Source: CAYJPA01 sp964371945 (GTDB lineage: Bacteria > Chloroflexota > Chloroflexia > Thermomicrobiales > UBA6265). From it: a stretch of 51,873 bases of DNA. The notes beneath the pieces are model-generated. The model searched no databases. It worked only from the letters and a program-made list of their open reading frames with translations, and had not been told where the DNA came from. Position 1 is the stretch's first letter. The number at the start of each line of letters is the position of its first letter. A program made the translations under genes and the position numbers. The DNA lies in contig CAYJPA010000038.1 in the NCBI GenBank assembly GCA_964371945.1, positions 1 through 51,873 on the forward strand, read 5' to 3'. This document shows positions 24,820 to 33,346 of the stretch, one piece after another.

Positions 24820-26868
24820 ATGCCGCTCATCGCGCCCCGTTCGGCGAATGTTGGCGACGAAGAAGCAGGAAGGGGGCGTTCAGCCATTCCTGGGAGACCG
24901 CATCTCCTCAAACTCGGCACGGTTCTCCAGAATCGTTACCGGGTGCTCGATGTGCTTGGCATCGGTGGCATGAGCACCGTCTACAAGGCTCGCGATCTCC
25001 GATTCACCACGGTCGATCGAGCCTGCGCCATCAAGGAGATGTTCAACACTGCCGAAGAAGCAAAACTCAGGCAGCTCAGGCTCGCCAATTTCCATCGCGA
25101 AGCCTCGTTGCTCGCGACGATGACCCATTCCGCTGTTCCCCGGATTTACGACTACTTCGAGCAGCAGGGGACGATCTACCTTGTCCTCGAGCTCATCGTC
25201 GGTCATGACCTGGAATCGATCTTAAGTCAGCGGGGCGAGCCATTCGATGAAGACCAGATTCTGGGTTGGGCAATCAGTCTTTGCTCGGTTCTCCGCTACC
25301 TGCACAATCAAACGCCGGAGCCGATTATTTTCCGGGACATGAAGCCCAGCAACATCATGATCCGGACGGACGATCAAGCGCTGATGCTCATTGACTTTGG
25401 CATTGCCCGCTCATTCGCGCCACTGCAGAAAGGCACGATGATCGGCACGGAGGGGTATGCACCGCCCGAGCAATACAAAGGCATTGCGGATGCCCGTGGC
25501 GACATCTACGCGTTTGGTGCAACCCTGCACCACCTTTCTACCGGCAACGACCCGCGCTCCGAGACGCCGTTCACGTTTCCTCAACGACCCCCGCGCAAGC
25601 TCAATCCGATCCTCTCCCAAGCGTTCGAGGATCTCGTCCTGCGTTGCGTAAGCTACAACGCGGACGATAGGTATCAGACCACGGAAGAGCTACAGGCCGC
25701 GCTCGAAGCAATTCGTCGGAGTAGGGGATCGAACGCAACCGGGAATCTGTCGTCCGGCCTGACCTCGGTTACCGCGGTCGAAGCCGGAGTCCGCCCGCGG
25801 GAGTCTGGATCTCAAATCCTTGCGCCGGATGTCGAAATGACGCCGATCCTGGCGGTGACGTCGACTCCGACGGTGGCCGTGCGAACTGCTGAACGACCCG
25901 CTGAGGACCGGCTCGAGTGGACGTTGAACACCGGTGATGAAGTCCGCGGATCGGCATCGAGCGCTGGCGGCGCGATCTACATAGGTTCGTACGACGGCAA
26001 TCTATATGCGGTCGACGAGACGGATGGAACAGTTCGCTGGAAATTCAAAGCGCAGCGCGGAATCGTTTCCCGGCCGATGCCGTTCAACGAAATGGTGATT
26101 TTCGGTTCTGAAGATAGGAATCTGTACTCGGTGTCGCGGTTGAATGGCCGCGCAATCTGGTCGTTCAGAACCAACATGCCGATTCGGTCATCTCCGATCG
26201 CCGACGAGCGTGCGTGTATCGTCGGGTCCGACGACGGGTTTCTCTACAGGCTGGATCGCATCAAGGGCGTGGTGACCTGGAGGTACAAGACGTTCGGGCC
26301 GATTCGGTCGACTCCGCTGCAGGCCGGGGAATCGATCATATTTGGTTCGGATGATGGGTATCTCTACAGCGTGCATGCGGAGACCGGACAGCTCACCTGG
26401 CGGCATCAAGTGGGCTCGCCGGTCATGTCCTCGCCTGCGAGCGCGGAGGGGGTGGTTGTCGTCGGCGCGTCTGATGGGAACGTCCGAGGCTTCAACATCA
26501 ATGATGGCAAGTTGCTCTGGTCGGTCCAGACGGGCAAGACGGTCATTTCGTCACCCGCCACTGATGGTTCAATCGCTTACATTGGCTCGGCGGACGGTCA
26601 CATGTACGCGATGGCGATTGCCAATGGAGAGCTTGCGTGGAAAGCACCGGTCTGCCGCCAGATCACGTCGAGTCCAACCCTCGACGGCGAATCGATTTAC
26701 ATCGGCGGAAATGATGCGGTTTTTTACTGCCTGAACATAGCAAACGGTGAGATCAACTGGAGATTCGGGGCAGGCGGCGCGATCGTTACCAAACCACTTG
26801 TGACGGATGACCACATCGTTTTCGGAAGTCTTGATGGTAGCGTTTATGCCTTGACTCGCGGCTCCTGA
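24820..26868 (+). CDS. Ser/Thr protein kinase with C-terminal PQQ-type beta-propeller
   Basis: A 682-residue protein. A kinase domain (about 38-300) has a glycine loop LGIGGMSTVYKARD, Lys72 in CAIKEMF, the catalytic loop IIFRDMKPSN (Asp173; Phe in place of the usual His) and DFG at 192-194. A linker of about 60 residues leads to eight PQQ-like repeats (about 365-680), each with the pattern IYIGSYDGNLYAVD...G...W. No membrane helix is seen, so it is probably cytoplasmic. The N-terminal 30 residues resemble the zinc ribbon seen in related kinases but have no cysteines. The start is uncertain: GTG 24793 would add nine residues. The ligand sensed by the propeller is unknown. Confidence 0.87.
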   Translation: MPLIAPRSANVGDEEAGRGRSAIPGRPHLLKLGTVLQNRYRVLDVLGIGGMSTVYKARDLRFTTVDRACAIKEMFNTAEEAKLRQLRLANFHREASLLATMTHSAVPRIYDYFEQQGTIYLVLELIVGHDLESILSQRGEPFDEDQILGWAISLCSVLRYLHNQTPEPIIFRDMKPSNIMIRTDDQALMLIDFGIARSFAPLQKGTMIGTEGYAPPEQYKGIADARGDIYAFGATLHHLSTGNDPRSETPFTFPQRPPRKLNPILSQAFEDLVLRCVSYNADDRYQTTEELQAALEAIRRSRGSNATGNLSSGLTSVTAVEAGVRPRESGSQILAPDVEMTPILAVTSTPTVAVRTAERPAEDRLEWTLNTGDEVRGSASSAGGAIYIGSYDGNLYAVDETDGTVRWKFKAQRGIVSRPMPFNEMVIFGSEDRNLYSVSRLNGRAIWSFRTNMPIRSSPIADERACIVGSDDGFLYRLDRIKGVVTWRYKTFGPIRSTPLQAGESIIFGSDDGYLYSVHAETGQLTWRHQVGSPVMSSPASAEGVVVVGASDGNVRGFNINDGKLLWSVQTGKTVISSPATDGSIAYIGSADGHMYAMAIANGELAWKAPVCRQITSSPTLDGESIYIGGNDAVFYCLNIANGEINWRFGAGGAIVTKPLVTDDHIVFGSLDGSVYALTRGS

Positions 26869-26907
26869 GCCACTGAACGATTCAAGCATTCGAAAAGGGG
26901 CCCAACT

Positions 26908-27195
26908 ATGGCGATTCCAGCAGTAATTCACATTGTCGGCGAGGATGCGATTCTGGCTGATCTCGATGAGCTACCAAACCCGACGCACTCCTACATCGTC
27001 TTGCGGAACATGAGGACAAAAAACGGGAAGCAGCTGACATACCTGACCGACGGCGCAATGTCGTTTTTGTATGCGTGGTCTCGGATCACGTTCATTGAGC
27101 TATTGGCCGACGTTGACGAATTGAGCCCATCAGCGAAAAACGCGGCGCCGCAGGGAACGGCGGTGCTTGGGTTCTTCCGGGACGAAGACCGCTAA
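26908..27195 (+). CDS. Small conserved-looking protein of unknown function
   Basis: A 95-residue acidic soluble protein with no signal or membrane helix. It begins MAIPAVIHIVGEDAILADLDELP and contains NPTHSYIVLRNMRTKNGKQLTYL and SFLYAWSRITFIELL, suggesting a small alpha/beta fold. An AAAAGGGG Shine-Dalgarno precedes ATG 26908. It lies 39 bp after the kinase-PQQ gene on the same strand and before a strong hairpin, so it is probably co-transcribed with the kinase. It could be a partner or target of it, but this is only inferred from position. Confidence 0.7.
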   Translation: MAIPAVIHIVGEDAILADLDELPNPTHSYIVLRNMRTKNGKQLTYLTDGAMSFLYAWSRITFIELLADVDELSPSAKNAAPQGTAVLGFFRDEDR

Positions 27196-27218
27196 ATCTC
27201 GTCGAAGCGGAACGAGCA

Positions 27219-27246
27219 AACGGCGGTGGCATTTGCCACCGCCGTT
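27219..27246. terminator. Bidirectional terminator hairpin between the kinase operon and tatA
   Basis: A perfect 12-bp stem, AACGGCGGTGGC and GCCACCGCCGTT, with an ATTT loop lies between the plus-strand 95-residue gene and the minus-strand tatA. Symmetry and placement suggest it stops both; neither side has a long U-tract. Confidence 0.7.
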
Positions 27247-27285
27247 CACAACTCTCCTATTGTGATGGAGCGTTACCAAGCTCGA

Positions 27286-27522
27286 CTAAATCTCGTCAGG
27301 TCGAACCTCACGAGTCTCGACGACTTTCGCATCGTCAACGACGACACGATCCTTCGATCCTGTCTTGAGTTGACCGCCGGGTGTTTCGTCTTCCGACTGC
27401 GCCCGGAACTCCTTGATGCTCTTCCCGAGCGCTCCACCGATCTCTGGAAGGCGACCGGCTCCGAAAATGATGATCACGATCACAAGTACGATTGTGAGTT
27501 CTTGCCAACCGAGGCTAGGCAT
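27286..27522 (-). CDS. tatA: Twin-arginine translocase subunit TatA/E family
   Basis: A 78-residue TatA-type protein: a short extracytoplasmic N-terminus (MPSLGWQEL), one membrane helix (about 10-25, VLVIVIIIFGAGRLPEIG with the family FG..RLPE turn), an amphipathic helix GGALGKSIKEFR and a charged tail. TatA oligomerises with TatC to move folded proteins. Two predicted Tat substrates, the ferredoxin and the cupredoxin-like protein, are in this window. TatC is not. ATG 27522 is the family start, although a longer frame exists upstream. Confidence 0.9.
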   Translation of the reverse strand: MPSLGWQELTIVLVIVIIIFGAGRLPEIGGALGKSIKEFRAQSEDETPGGQLKTGSKDRVVVDDAKVVETREVRPDEI

Positions 27523-27765
27523 TGTTCCTCGCCCTCCTGGGGGTGCGCGTCCTTCGCGCATGGTGTGAGCTTCTACGAACCGTGGGCGAGTATACGTTTG
27601 CCAAACCCGGCGCGGCAACCCATGGAACCAAACGGTTCTCCGCTGGAGCACGTTTGACAACTTCGTCCGTGCCCCGGTGGAACGAACTGGTGATCCGTAA
27701 GTCTATCCATTACTATTGCCTGGTTCAGGAACCGATTGGGCCCTGGCTTCAAGCATGGAGTAAGA

Positions 27766-27921
27766 ATGACCAGCCAAGAAGACAAAAGCGCGTCGAAGCA
27801 AATTACCTTGAGCGATGACGACGTGGCCTTCTTGATTTCAGTGCTGCGAGACCCCTCGCGACCTCAGCCAATGACGACACAGCAGCTTGTTGATGCACTT
27901 CGAGGCCGTACCGGCAGGTAG
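27766..27921 (+). CDS. Small acidic protein of unknown function
   Basis: A 51-residue frame, MTSQEDKSASK..., with a predicted helical C-terminal half (LSDDDVAFLISVLRDP, TTQQLVDALRGR). GGAG lies five bases before ATG 27766, and the next gene starts 36 bp after its stop on the same strand. The Shine-Dalgarno, spacing and position make it likely to be real. It may be an adaptor-like peptide encoded with the 637-residue protein. I recognise no family. Confidence 0.55.
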   Translation: MTSQEDKSASKQITLSDDDVAFLISVLRDPSRPQPMTTQQLVDALRGRTGR

Positions 27922-27957
27922 TCGAACGTTCCACCTTCGAGAAAGGGATGATTCCCA

Positions 27958-29871
27958 ATGATGACGCTCGACGTCGCCTTCACCGGCGCGCCAGAGGACA
28001 AGAAAATCGCCAGCGCGATCTTTGATGCCATGCGTGGCCAGGGGCGGTTCATGTCCTCGGGCGAACCGATCAGGGTCGAGATGAATTCGCTCGCGGAGTT
28101 CATGGCAACGATCAATCCGATCGTCGATGAAGCGAAGATTCGTGCGGTCGTGAAGAAGAATTCCAAAGTCTTCGCGATTGAAGAGCGGGATGAGTTCGTG
28201 CTCGTCGTCACCACTCGAGACGGGCGTGTTCCGGTCGAGCGACATGTGGACGTGCTGCACACGTTTGCCCAGCGCTTTATCACGCCGTTGCCAAAGCCGG
28301 ATGTGCCGGTGGCGCCGCCCCGGGAACGGCCACGTGTCGCCAACAAATGGGGCGACATCTCGCATCTGCTCGATCCGCTCGAAATGGGCGCTCCTGATAT
28401 CGATCTGGATTACCCGGAGATTCAGGAGCTCGAGCCGATGGCCGAGCCGATCGAAGAAGCTGCTTCGGCCGCGCGCGGGATTGTCGAACCAGTCGTTCAA
28501 GCGGCTCCCGAGGTCGTCAGAATCGAGGCGGTGCCGGAAATCGTCACCATACCGAACATTCCCGAGCCGGCGGAAGTTCCGGCCGCGCGCGTGGAAATTG
28601 CCGCGGAGCCCGAGCCGATTGTGGCCGAGTCCGTCTCGACGGAACCGGTGGTCATAGCAGAACCAGTCGTTGCGGAGAAGGCGGCCGACGTTGCGCCTCC
28701 CACGCCTGCGGTCGTCAAAGCACCCGCGCCCGTCATCCAGCCGGAGAAATTCCTGGGAATCGACGACGATCAGCTCGCGGCGACTGTCGTCGACCGCCTG
28801 CAATCCGATCCGCGAGTCGCCACCTTTGGTGATAGCTGGATGCTCGAAGATCGCGTTCCGCGCTTTAGCCGTGGTGACCTCCGCCGCTTGCGGGAATATC
28901 TGCAGGAGCAAGAGCAACCGCTGACAGATGAGGCGCTTGCGCAGGATGTCCTGGGCGGACGCCCCGGCTCCCCGGAATTCGACGGCCTCCGGTTCGCGGT
29001 CAACTTCAGACTCTCGAAAGAACATCGAGAGTTTGATTTTGTCGGCACGCGCGACCAGCGATTCTGGAGCACGAGCAATCTGCCGCAAATTGGCACAACG
29101 CGCCGCAAGCCGAACGAAATAGGTACTGACTACCGCTACTTGATCGACGAATCGCCGGCGCCGGAAGAGATCGCGCCGGTTTCAAGCGTCGATCACGTTC
29201 TCTCGTTTTATGAATACAATCTCGGGCTGCTTCCGTTCGACGATCAGTTGCAGGCGTTGTTGCCGGGTCCGCTGATGGCGAGCCAACGATCGGCCGTCTT
29301 CACGTTCGAGAGTCCGCAAACGTATACGACCTATTTGGTCGAGCTGCGATATGCGACGCCGAACCGGGGCGGGTTCATTCTCGGGCTGGATGACTTTTAC
29401 AATGAAAGTCTGGTGCCGGGAGCGCTGATCACGATCGAGCGCACCGACAACAATGGTCACTACATCGTGAAGTTCATCCAAGCCCCGGCGCAAAGCGGCC
29501 GGCTGTTGGAGCTCGAGGAGCGCCGTGGACGTTATGTCTTCCGACCGACCACGTACGCGTGCGGTGTCCTGGACGAATATCTATTGACGGAAGAGCGTTT
29601 CCCGAACTTTGGATCAGAAAAGCCGCTCGAAGAGAAGATCCGGCGTCGTCCGGAAGCGATCGTCGCGGCCACCTTCGAGCGCCTAGGACACAAGAGCGAC
29701 GGTCCCGGCTTCGTGGCATCCTTCGAAGACCTCATGGCGGCGGTCAACATTGAGCGTCCGTTCTCCGAGCGCTACTTGCGCGCGATTCTCGAAAACGATG
29801 AGACGGGAGCCTTTGCGCGAGACCCAGATGGACAAGATGCCTACACCTATGTCCCAGGCGTCAGCAGCTAA
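27958..29871 (+). CDS. Large protein with repeated winged-helix-like modules, function unknown
   Basis: A 637-residue soluble protein that I cannot assign. Residues 1-100 form a compact module with SLAEFMATIN, then KIRAVVKKNSKVFAIEERDEFVLV. A low-complexity Pro/Ala/Glu/Val-rich linker covers about 110-265. A second module begins near 275 (LRRLREYLQEQEQPLTDEALAQDVL, FRLSKEHREFDFVG). The C-terminal 70 residues (SFEDLMAAVNIERPFSERYLRAILEN) repeat the pattern of the N-terminal module. The pattern of two helices and a beta wing resembles HARE-HTH or other winged-helix domains, which suggests nucleic-acid or protein binding. The next gene overlaps its end. Confidence 0.65.
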   Translation: MMTLDVAFTGAPEDKKIASAIFDAMRGQGRFMSSGEPIRVEMNSLAEFMATINPIVDEAKIRAVVKKNSKVFAIEERDEFVLVVTTRDGRVPVERHVDVLHTFAQRFITPLPKPDVPVAPPRERPRVANKWGDISHLLDPLEMGAPDIDLDYPEIQELEPMAEPIEEAASAARGIVEPVVQAAPEVVRIEAVPEIVTIPNIPEPAEVPAARVEIAAEPEPIVAESVSTEPVVIAEPVVAEKAADVAPPTPAVVKAPAPVIQPEKFLGIDDDQLAATVVDRLQSDPRVATFGDSWMLEDRVPRFSRGDLRRLREYLQEQEQPLTDEALAQDVLGGRPGSPEFDGLRFAVNFRLSKEHREFDFVGTRDQRFWSTSNLPQIGTTRRKPNEIGTDYRYLIDESPAPEEIAPVSSVDHVLSFYEYNLGLLPFDDQLQALLPGPLMASQRSAVFTFESPQTYTTYLVELRYATPNRGGFILGLDDFYNESLVPGALITIERTDNNGHYIVKFIQAPAQSGRLLELEERRGRYVFRPTTYACGVLDEYLLTEERFPNFGSEKPLEEKIRRRPEAIVAATFERLGHKSDGPGFVASFEDLMAAVNIERPFSERYLRAILENDETGAFARDPDGQDAYTYVPGVSS

Positions 29872-30793
29872 ACGCGTCATCACCCCGGCCGACGCGATCA
29901 TCGCGATCGGCCGGGGTAACCCCAAAGCATCCGAGCTCGCGGGACTGTCGGACCTGACGCGACGTGATGCGACGATACTCGCGGATGTCTGGCCGGCTTT
30001 CCCCGAGGAGCGGCGCGTGGCAGTGCTTCGTCAGCTCGATGAGCTGGCAGAGTCCAACGTTACGCTGCTCTTTGGCCGGGTCTACCGGATCGCGCTCGCC
30101 GATGAATCGGCGGTCGTGCGCCAACTCGCGATCGCCGGGCTCTGGGAAGACACTGGAAGCGATCTGATCGAGACCTTTCTGACGCTGTTACAACACGATC
30201 CATCAACCGATGTCCGGGCCGAAGCCGCGACGGCGCTTGGCCGGTTTGCCGAGCTTGCGGCTTTGGGTGAGCTTGGCGAGTCAAGTGCCAGGCGAATCGA
30301 ATCCGCGCTGTTTGAAGCCGCCAGGTCAGACGAACAGCCGGAGCTGGTAAAGCGAAAATCGCTGGAACATGCCACGGTGTTTGGTCGCAAGGATGAAGCG
30401 GAAGCGCTGATTCTTGAGGCATACGACTCAGACGATTCGGCCGTGAGGGCGTCCGCTGTTTACGCAATGGGCCGATCCCTCGATCGACGCTGGCTCAGGA
30501 CCGTAATCGCTGAGCTTGAAAGCGATGACGCCGAACTGCGCTACGAGGCGGCGCGCGCCAGCGGCGAGCTGGGTCACGCCGATGCCATTCCCGGTTTGTC
30601 AGAGCTCGTTCTGGACACCGACGTCGAAGTCCGTACTGCCGCGACAATTGCGCTGGGCAAAATAGGTGGTCCGGGCGCGATCCGCGTTCTGCGCGCGCTT
30701 CTGCAATCCGAGGAGCCGGCGGATCGGGAAGCAATCGAAGACGCCATTGCCGAAGCCGAGCTCATGTCAGACGGCCCCCGGACACAGCCGTGA
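29828..30793 (+). CDS. HEAT-repeat protein
   Basis: A protein of about 321 residues made almost wholly of HEAT-like helical pairs. Typical units are VRAEAATALGRFAELAAL, VRASAVYAMGRSLDRR, LRYEAARASGELGHADAIPGL and VRTAATIALGKIGGPGAIRVL. Such solenoids serve as protein-protein scaffolds. Several in-frame starts exist at the overlap with the upstream gene (29828, 29837, 29849) and none has a clear Shine-Dalgarno; 29828 is a compromise. Its TGA overlaps the GTG of the FemAB-like gene. The four-gene run may be one operon linking a scaffold to cell-wall enzymes. Confidence 0.82.
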   Translation: MDKMPTPMSQASAAKRVITPADAIIAIGRGNPKASELAGLSDLTRRDATILADVWPAFPEERRVAVLRQLDELAESNVTLLFGRVYRIALADESAVVRQLAIAGLWEDTGSDLIETFLTLLQHDPSTDVRAEAATALGRFAELAALGELGESSARRIESALFEAARSDEQPELVKRKSLEHATVFGRKDEAEALILEAYDSDDSAVRASAVYAMGRSLDRRWLRTVIAELESDDAELRYEAARASGELGHADAIPGLSELVLDTDVEVRTAATIALGKIGGPGAIRVLRALLQSEEPADREAIEDAIAEAELMSDGPRTQP

Positions 30794-31830
30794 CCTCCTT
30801 TCGTCGGAATCCCTCGATCGAGCAATCTGCCGCTGCATGGAACGATGCGCTGGGATCGCTGGGCGGTCATCTCCTGCAATCATGGGAATGGGGAAGTTTC
30901 AAATCAGAGCATGGATGGACCGCCGAACGAATCGCGATCGGGAATGACCGGCCCACCGCGATGGCACAAGTGCTGTTCCGCGGTCGTGGGCCCTTCAGCA
31001 TCGGGTACATTCCGAGAGGCCCCGCTTTCCACGACGGGAGCACCGGTTCGCTGCATCAGCTCTTTGAAGCGGTTGACCAGGTCAGTCGTCGTCATAGGGC
31101 GGTCTATCTGGTTGCGGAAGCTGACCGGGCATTGCCATTCAACGGCACGTTCCGCGACGAGGAATTCGTCAAAGGTCCAGAACATTTCCAACCGTGCCGG
31201 ACTGTAAAAGTACCACTCCTCGACGATGACGCGTTGCTCAATCAGATGCACCAGAAGACGAGATACAGCGTGCGTTTGGCCGAACGCCGCGGCGTCGAGA
31301 TCAGGCATGAGACAGCCACCGACGGGACGGTCGGGGCCTTCTATCGCCTGCTTGAAGAAACGTCGAACAGGAATGAGTTCGGGATCCATAGTCCGGCGTA
31401 TTACGGCGACTTTCTTCGCTTTTTTGGGGATCGCGCGCTGTTGCTTTTTGCATATGTGGATGATCAGCCCGCGGCTGGGCTGATCGCCGCTCGATTCGGG
31501 AATGAAGCGATCTACATGTACGGCGCGTCATCGACCGTTCATCGCGCTCATGGGGCGGCATTCGCGCTTCAGTTCGAAGCGATGAAGTGGGCGAGAGAGC
31601 ACGGGTGTACCATCTACGACCTATGGGGTATCCCCGCCGGAGATCCCAATACGCAGCACGTCGACGGTGACCGCGTCGCGGGAACAAAAGGCGACGATTG
31701 GGGCGGACTGTACAAGTTCAAAGTCGGCTTCGGCGGAAGCATCGTATCGTATCCGCCAACGCTTGAGCGGCGGTACCGTCCGATACTTTCCTTCGGCGTG
31801 AGACACTTCTATGCCAACCGGGGCTCCTGA
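30790..31830 (+). CDS. FemAB/FemX-like peptidyltransferase
   Basis: A 346-residue member of the FemABX family (paired GNAT folds), which transfers amino acids from aminoacyl-tRNA onto lipid II or related peptides. Visible markers are LLQSWEWGSFKSEHGW near residue 28, IPRGPAF (about 74-80), MHQKTRYSVRLAERRGV (about 153-169), MYGASSTVHRAHGAAFALQF near 240 and the terminal YKFKVGFGG. The GTG start at 30790 is part of a GTGA overlap with the HEAT gene. It overlaps murE by 20 bases, strongly implying a role in cross-bridge or branch synthesis on the peptide that MurE builds. The amino acid added is unknown. Confidence 0.88.
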   Translation: MTSFRRNPSIEQSAAAWNDALGSLGGHLLQSWEWGSFKSEHGWTAERIAIGNDRPTAMAQVLFRGRGPFSIGYIPRGPAFHDGSTGSLHQLFEAVDQVSRRHRAVYLVAEADRALPFNGTFRDEEFVKGPEHFQPCRTVKVPLLDDDALLNQMHQKTRYSVRLAERRGVEIRHETATDGTVGAFYRLLEETSNRNEFGIHSPAYYGDFLRFFGDRALLLFAYVDDQPAAGLIAARFGNEAIYMYGASSTVHRAHGAAFALQFEAMKWAREHGCTIYDLWGIPAGDPNTQHVDGDRVAGTKGDDWGGLYKFKVGFGGSIVSYPPTLERRYRPILSFGVRHFYANRGS

Positions 31831-33346
31831 AACAACGAGTCGCTTCTCACTCCAGTTTGCCGGTGTGGCTGCCGATCTCGCCGCGTCTCGACTCACTGGC
31901 GATCCGAGGACCGTGATTCACGGAGTCAAGTATGACTCCCGGAAGATCGGTGAAGGCGACCTGTTTGTCGCGCTCGCGGGCGGCTATTACGACGGCCATG
32001 ATTTCGCGCACGAGGCGAAAGAACGCGGAGCGGCCGCGCTCTTGATCGATCGTCCGCTGCCCGTGGATCTGCCTCAAATCGTTGTCCCCGACACTCGAGC
32101 CGCGCTGGCCGTCGTGGCAGCCGCGTACTACGAGCATCCATCACACGAGATCCAGGTGATCGGGATTACCGGCACGGACGGCAAGACGACCACGAGTTAC
32201 CTGACAGAAGCGATACTGAGCCAAGCTGGTTTTAGAACCGGAATGATCGGCACTGTCGGCGTCCGGATTGGAGAGCGGGTGCTGGACGGCGAGACCCGCC
32301 AAACCACACCGGAGTCGCTCGATGTGCAACGGCACCTGCGAACCATGTGCGACAGCGGTGTGACGCACGCAATCGTGGAGGCAACATCGCATGGTCTCGA
32401 TCTCCACCGGCTCGACGAAACGAGATTCGCGACAGGTGCGGTGACGAATGTGACCCACGAGCACCTAGAGCATCATGGTACACGTGAGGCATATCTCAGA
32501 GCTAAAGGGATTCTCTTTGAGCGAGTCGGGGAGATAGAGGGGAATGCGGTCGTCAATCTCGACGACACGGGCGCCCGCGAGATGATCAGGTACGCCGCTG
32601 GCGCGCGTGTGCTGAGCTACGGCGCAGACAACCAGGACGCCGAACTTTCGGCAACCGACATCGAACTAGGTTCAGGACAAACACGATACGTGCTCAGGTA
32701 CCGAAACCAGCGGGTTCCCATTCGGACATGGTTGATCGGACGATTCAATGTCGAGAATACGCTGTGCGCGATCGGCGCGGCGCTCTCGCACGACATATCC
32801 CTTGAGACTTGTCAGATCGCTCTTACCCAAACCATACGGATCCCCGGTCGGATGGAGTCGGTCCAGCGCGGACAGCCCTTTTCGGTTGTCGTCGACTACG
32901 CACACACACCCGAATCGATCGAGAAGGTGCTCACCTTGCTGCGGGGATTAACCCCTGGTCGCCTAATTCTGGTGATGGGCAGCGCCGGAGAACGTGATCG
33001 CGAGAAGCGCCCGCTTCAGGGCGCGGTCGCCGCGAAATTGGGCGATTACTCGATCTTCACGACCGAAGACCCACGTTTTGAAGCCGCGGACGCGATTATT
33101 GCCGAGATCGCTAAGGGCGCCGAGAAGGCAGGCGGGGTCTCCGGAATCGATTTTCAGTGTATTGTCGATCGACGAGAAGCGATCGAGCACGCTTTTTCGT
33201 TCGCCCGGCGGGGCGATTGTGTTTTGCTTGCCGGCAAAGGACATGAGCAATCGATCATATGGGGGCTGGAAAAACGGCCCTGGGACGAAGCAGCGGTGGC
33301 TGCGGAGATCCTGGCGTCGCTGGGTTACACCGAGGAACGCTTGTGA
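31811..33346 (+). CDS. murE: UDP-N-acetylmuramyl-tripeptide synthetase (MurE)
   Basis: A 511-residue Mur ligase that adds the third amino acid to UDP-MurNAc-L-Ala-D-Glu in the cytoplasm. The ATP loop GITGTDGKTTT is at residues 118-128. ATSHGLDLHRL and the VTNVTHEHLEHHG metal-site region follow, then GRMESVQRG and DYAHTPESI. The C-terminal specificity signature, DNPR in diaminopimelate enzymes, reads EDPR here (about residue 421). The Arg is kept but the Asn is not, so the third residue may be ornithine, lysine or diaminopimelate. Translation is coupled to the FemAB-like gene upstream and to the TolB-like gene downstream by GTGA. Confidence 0.93.
   Translation: MPTGAPETTSRFSLQFAGVAADLAASRLTGDPRTVIHGVKYDSRKIGEGDLFVALAGGYYDGHDFAHEAKERGAAALLIDRPLPVDLPQIVVPDTRAALAVVAAAYYEHPSHEIQVIGITGTDGKTTTSYLTEAILSQAGFRTGMIGTVGVRIGERVLDGETRQTTPESLDVQRHLRTMCDSGVTHAIVEATSHGLDLHRLDETRFATGAVTNVTHEHLEHHGTREAYLRAKGILFERVGEIEGNAVVNLDDTGAREMIRYAAGARVLSYGADNQDAELSATDIELGSGQTRYVLRYRNQRVPIRTWLIGRFNVENTLCAIGAALSHDISLETCQIALTQTIRIPGRMESVQRGQPFSVVVDYAHTPESIEKVLTLLRGLTPGRLILVMGSAGERDREKRPLQGAVAAKLGDYSIFTTEDPRFEAADAIIAEIAKGAEKAGGVSGIDFQCIVDRREAIEHAFSFARRGDCVLLAGKGHEQSIIWGLEKRPWDEAAVAAEILASLGYTEERL

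Noticed and set aside
27838..29088. 416-codon minus-strand frame opposite the 637-residue gene
   Set aside because: Arg-, His- and Asp-rich shadow of a real plus-strand gene in GC-rich DNA.
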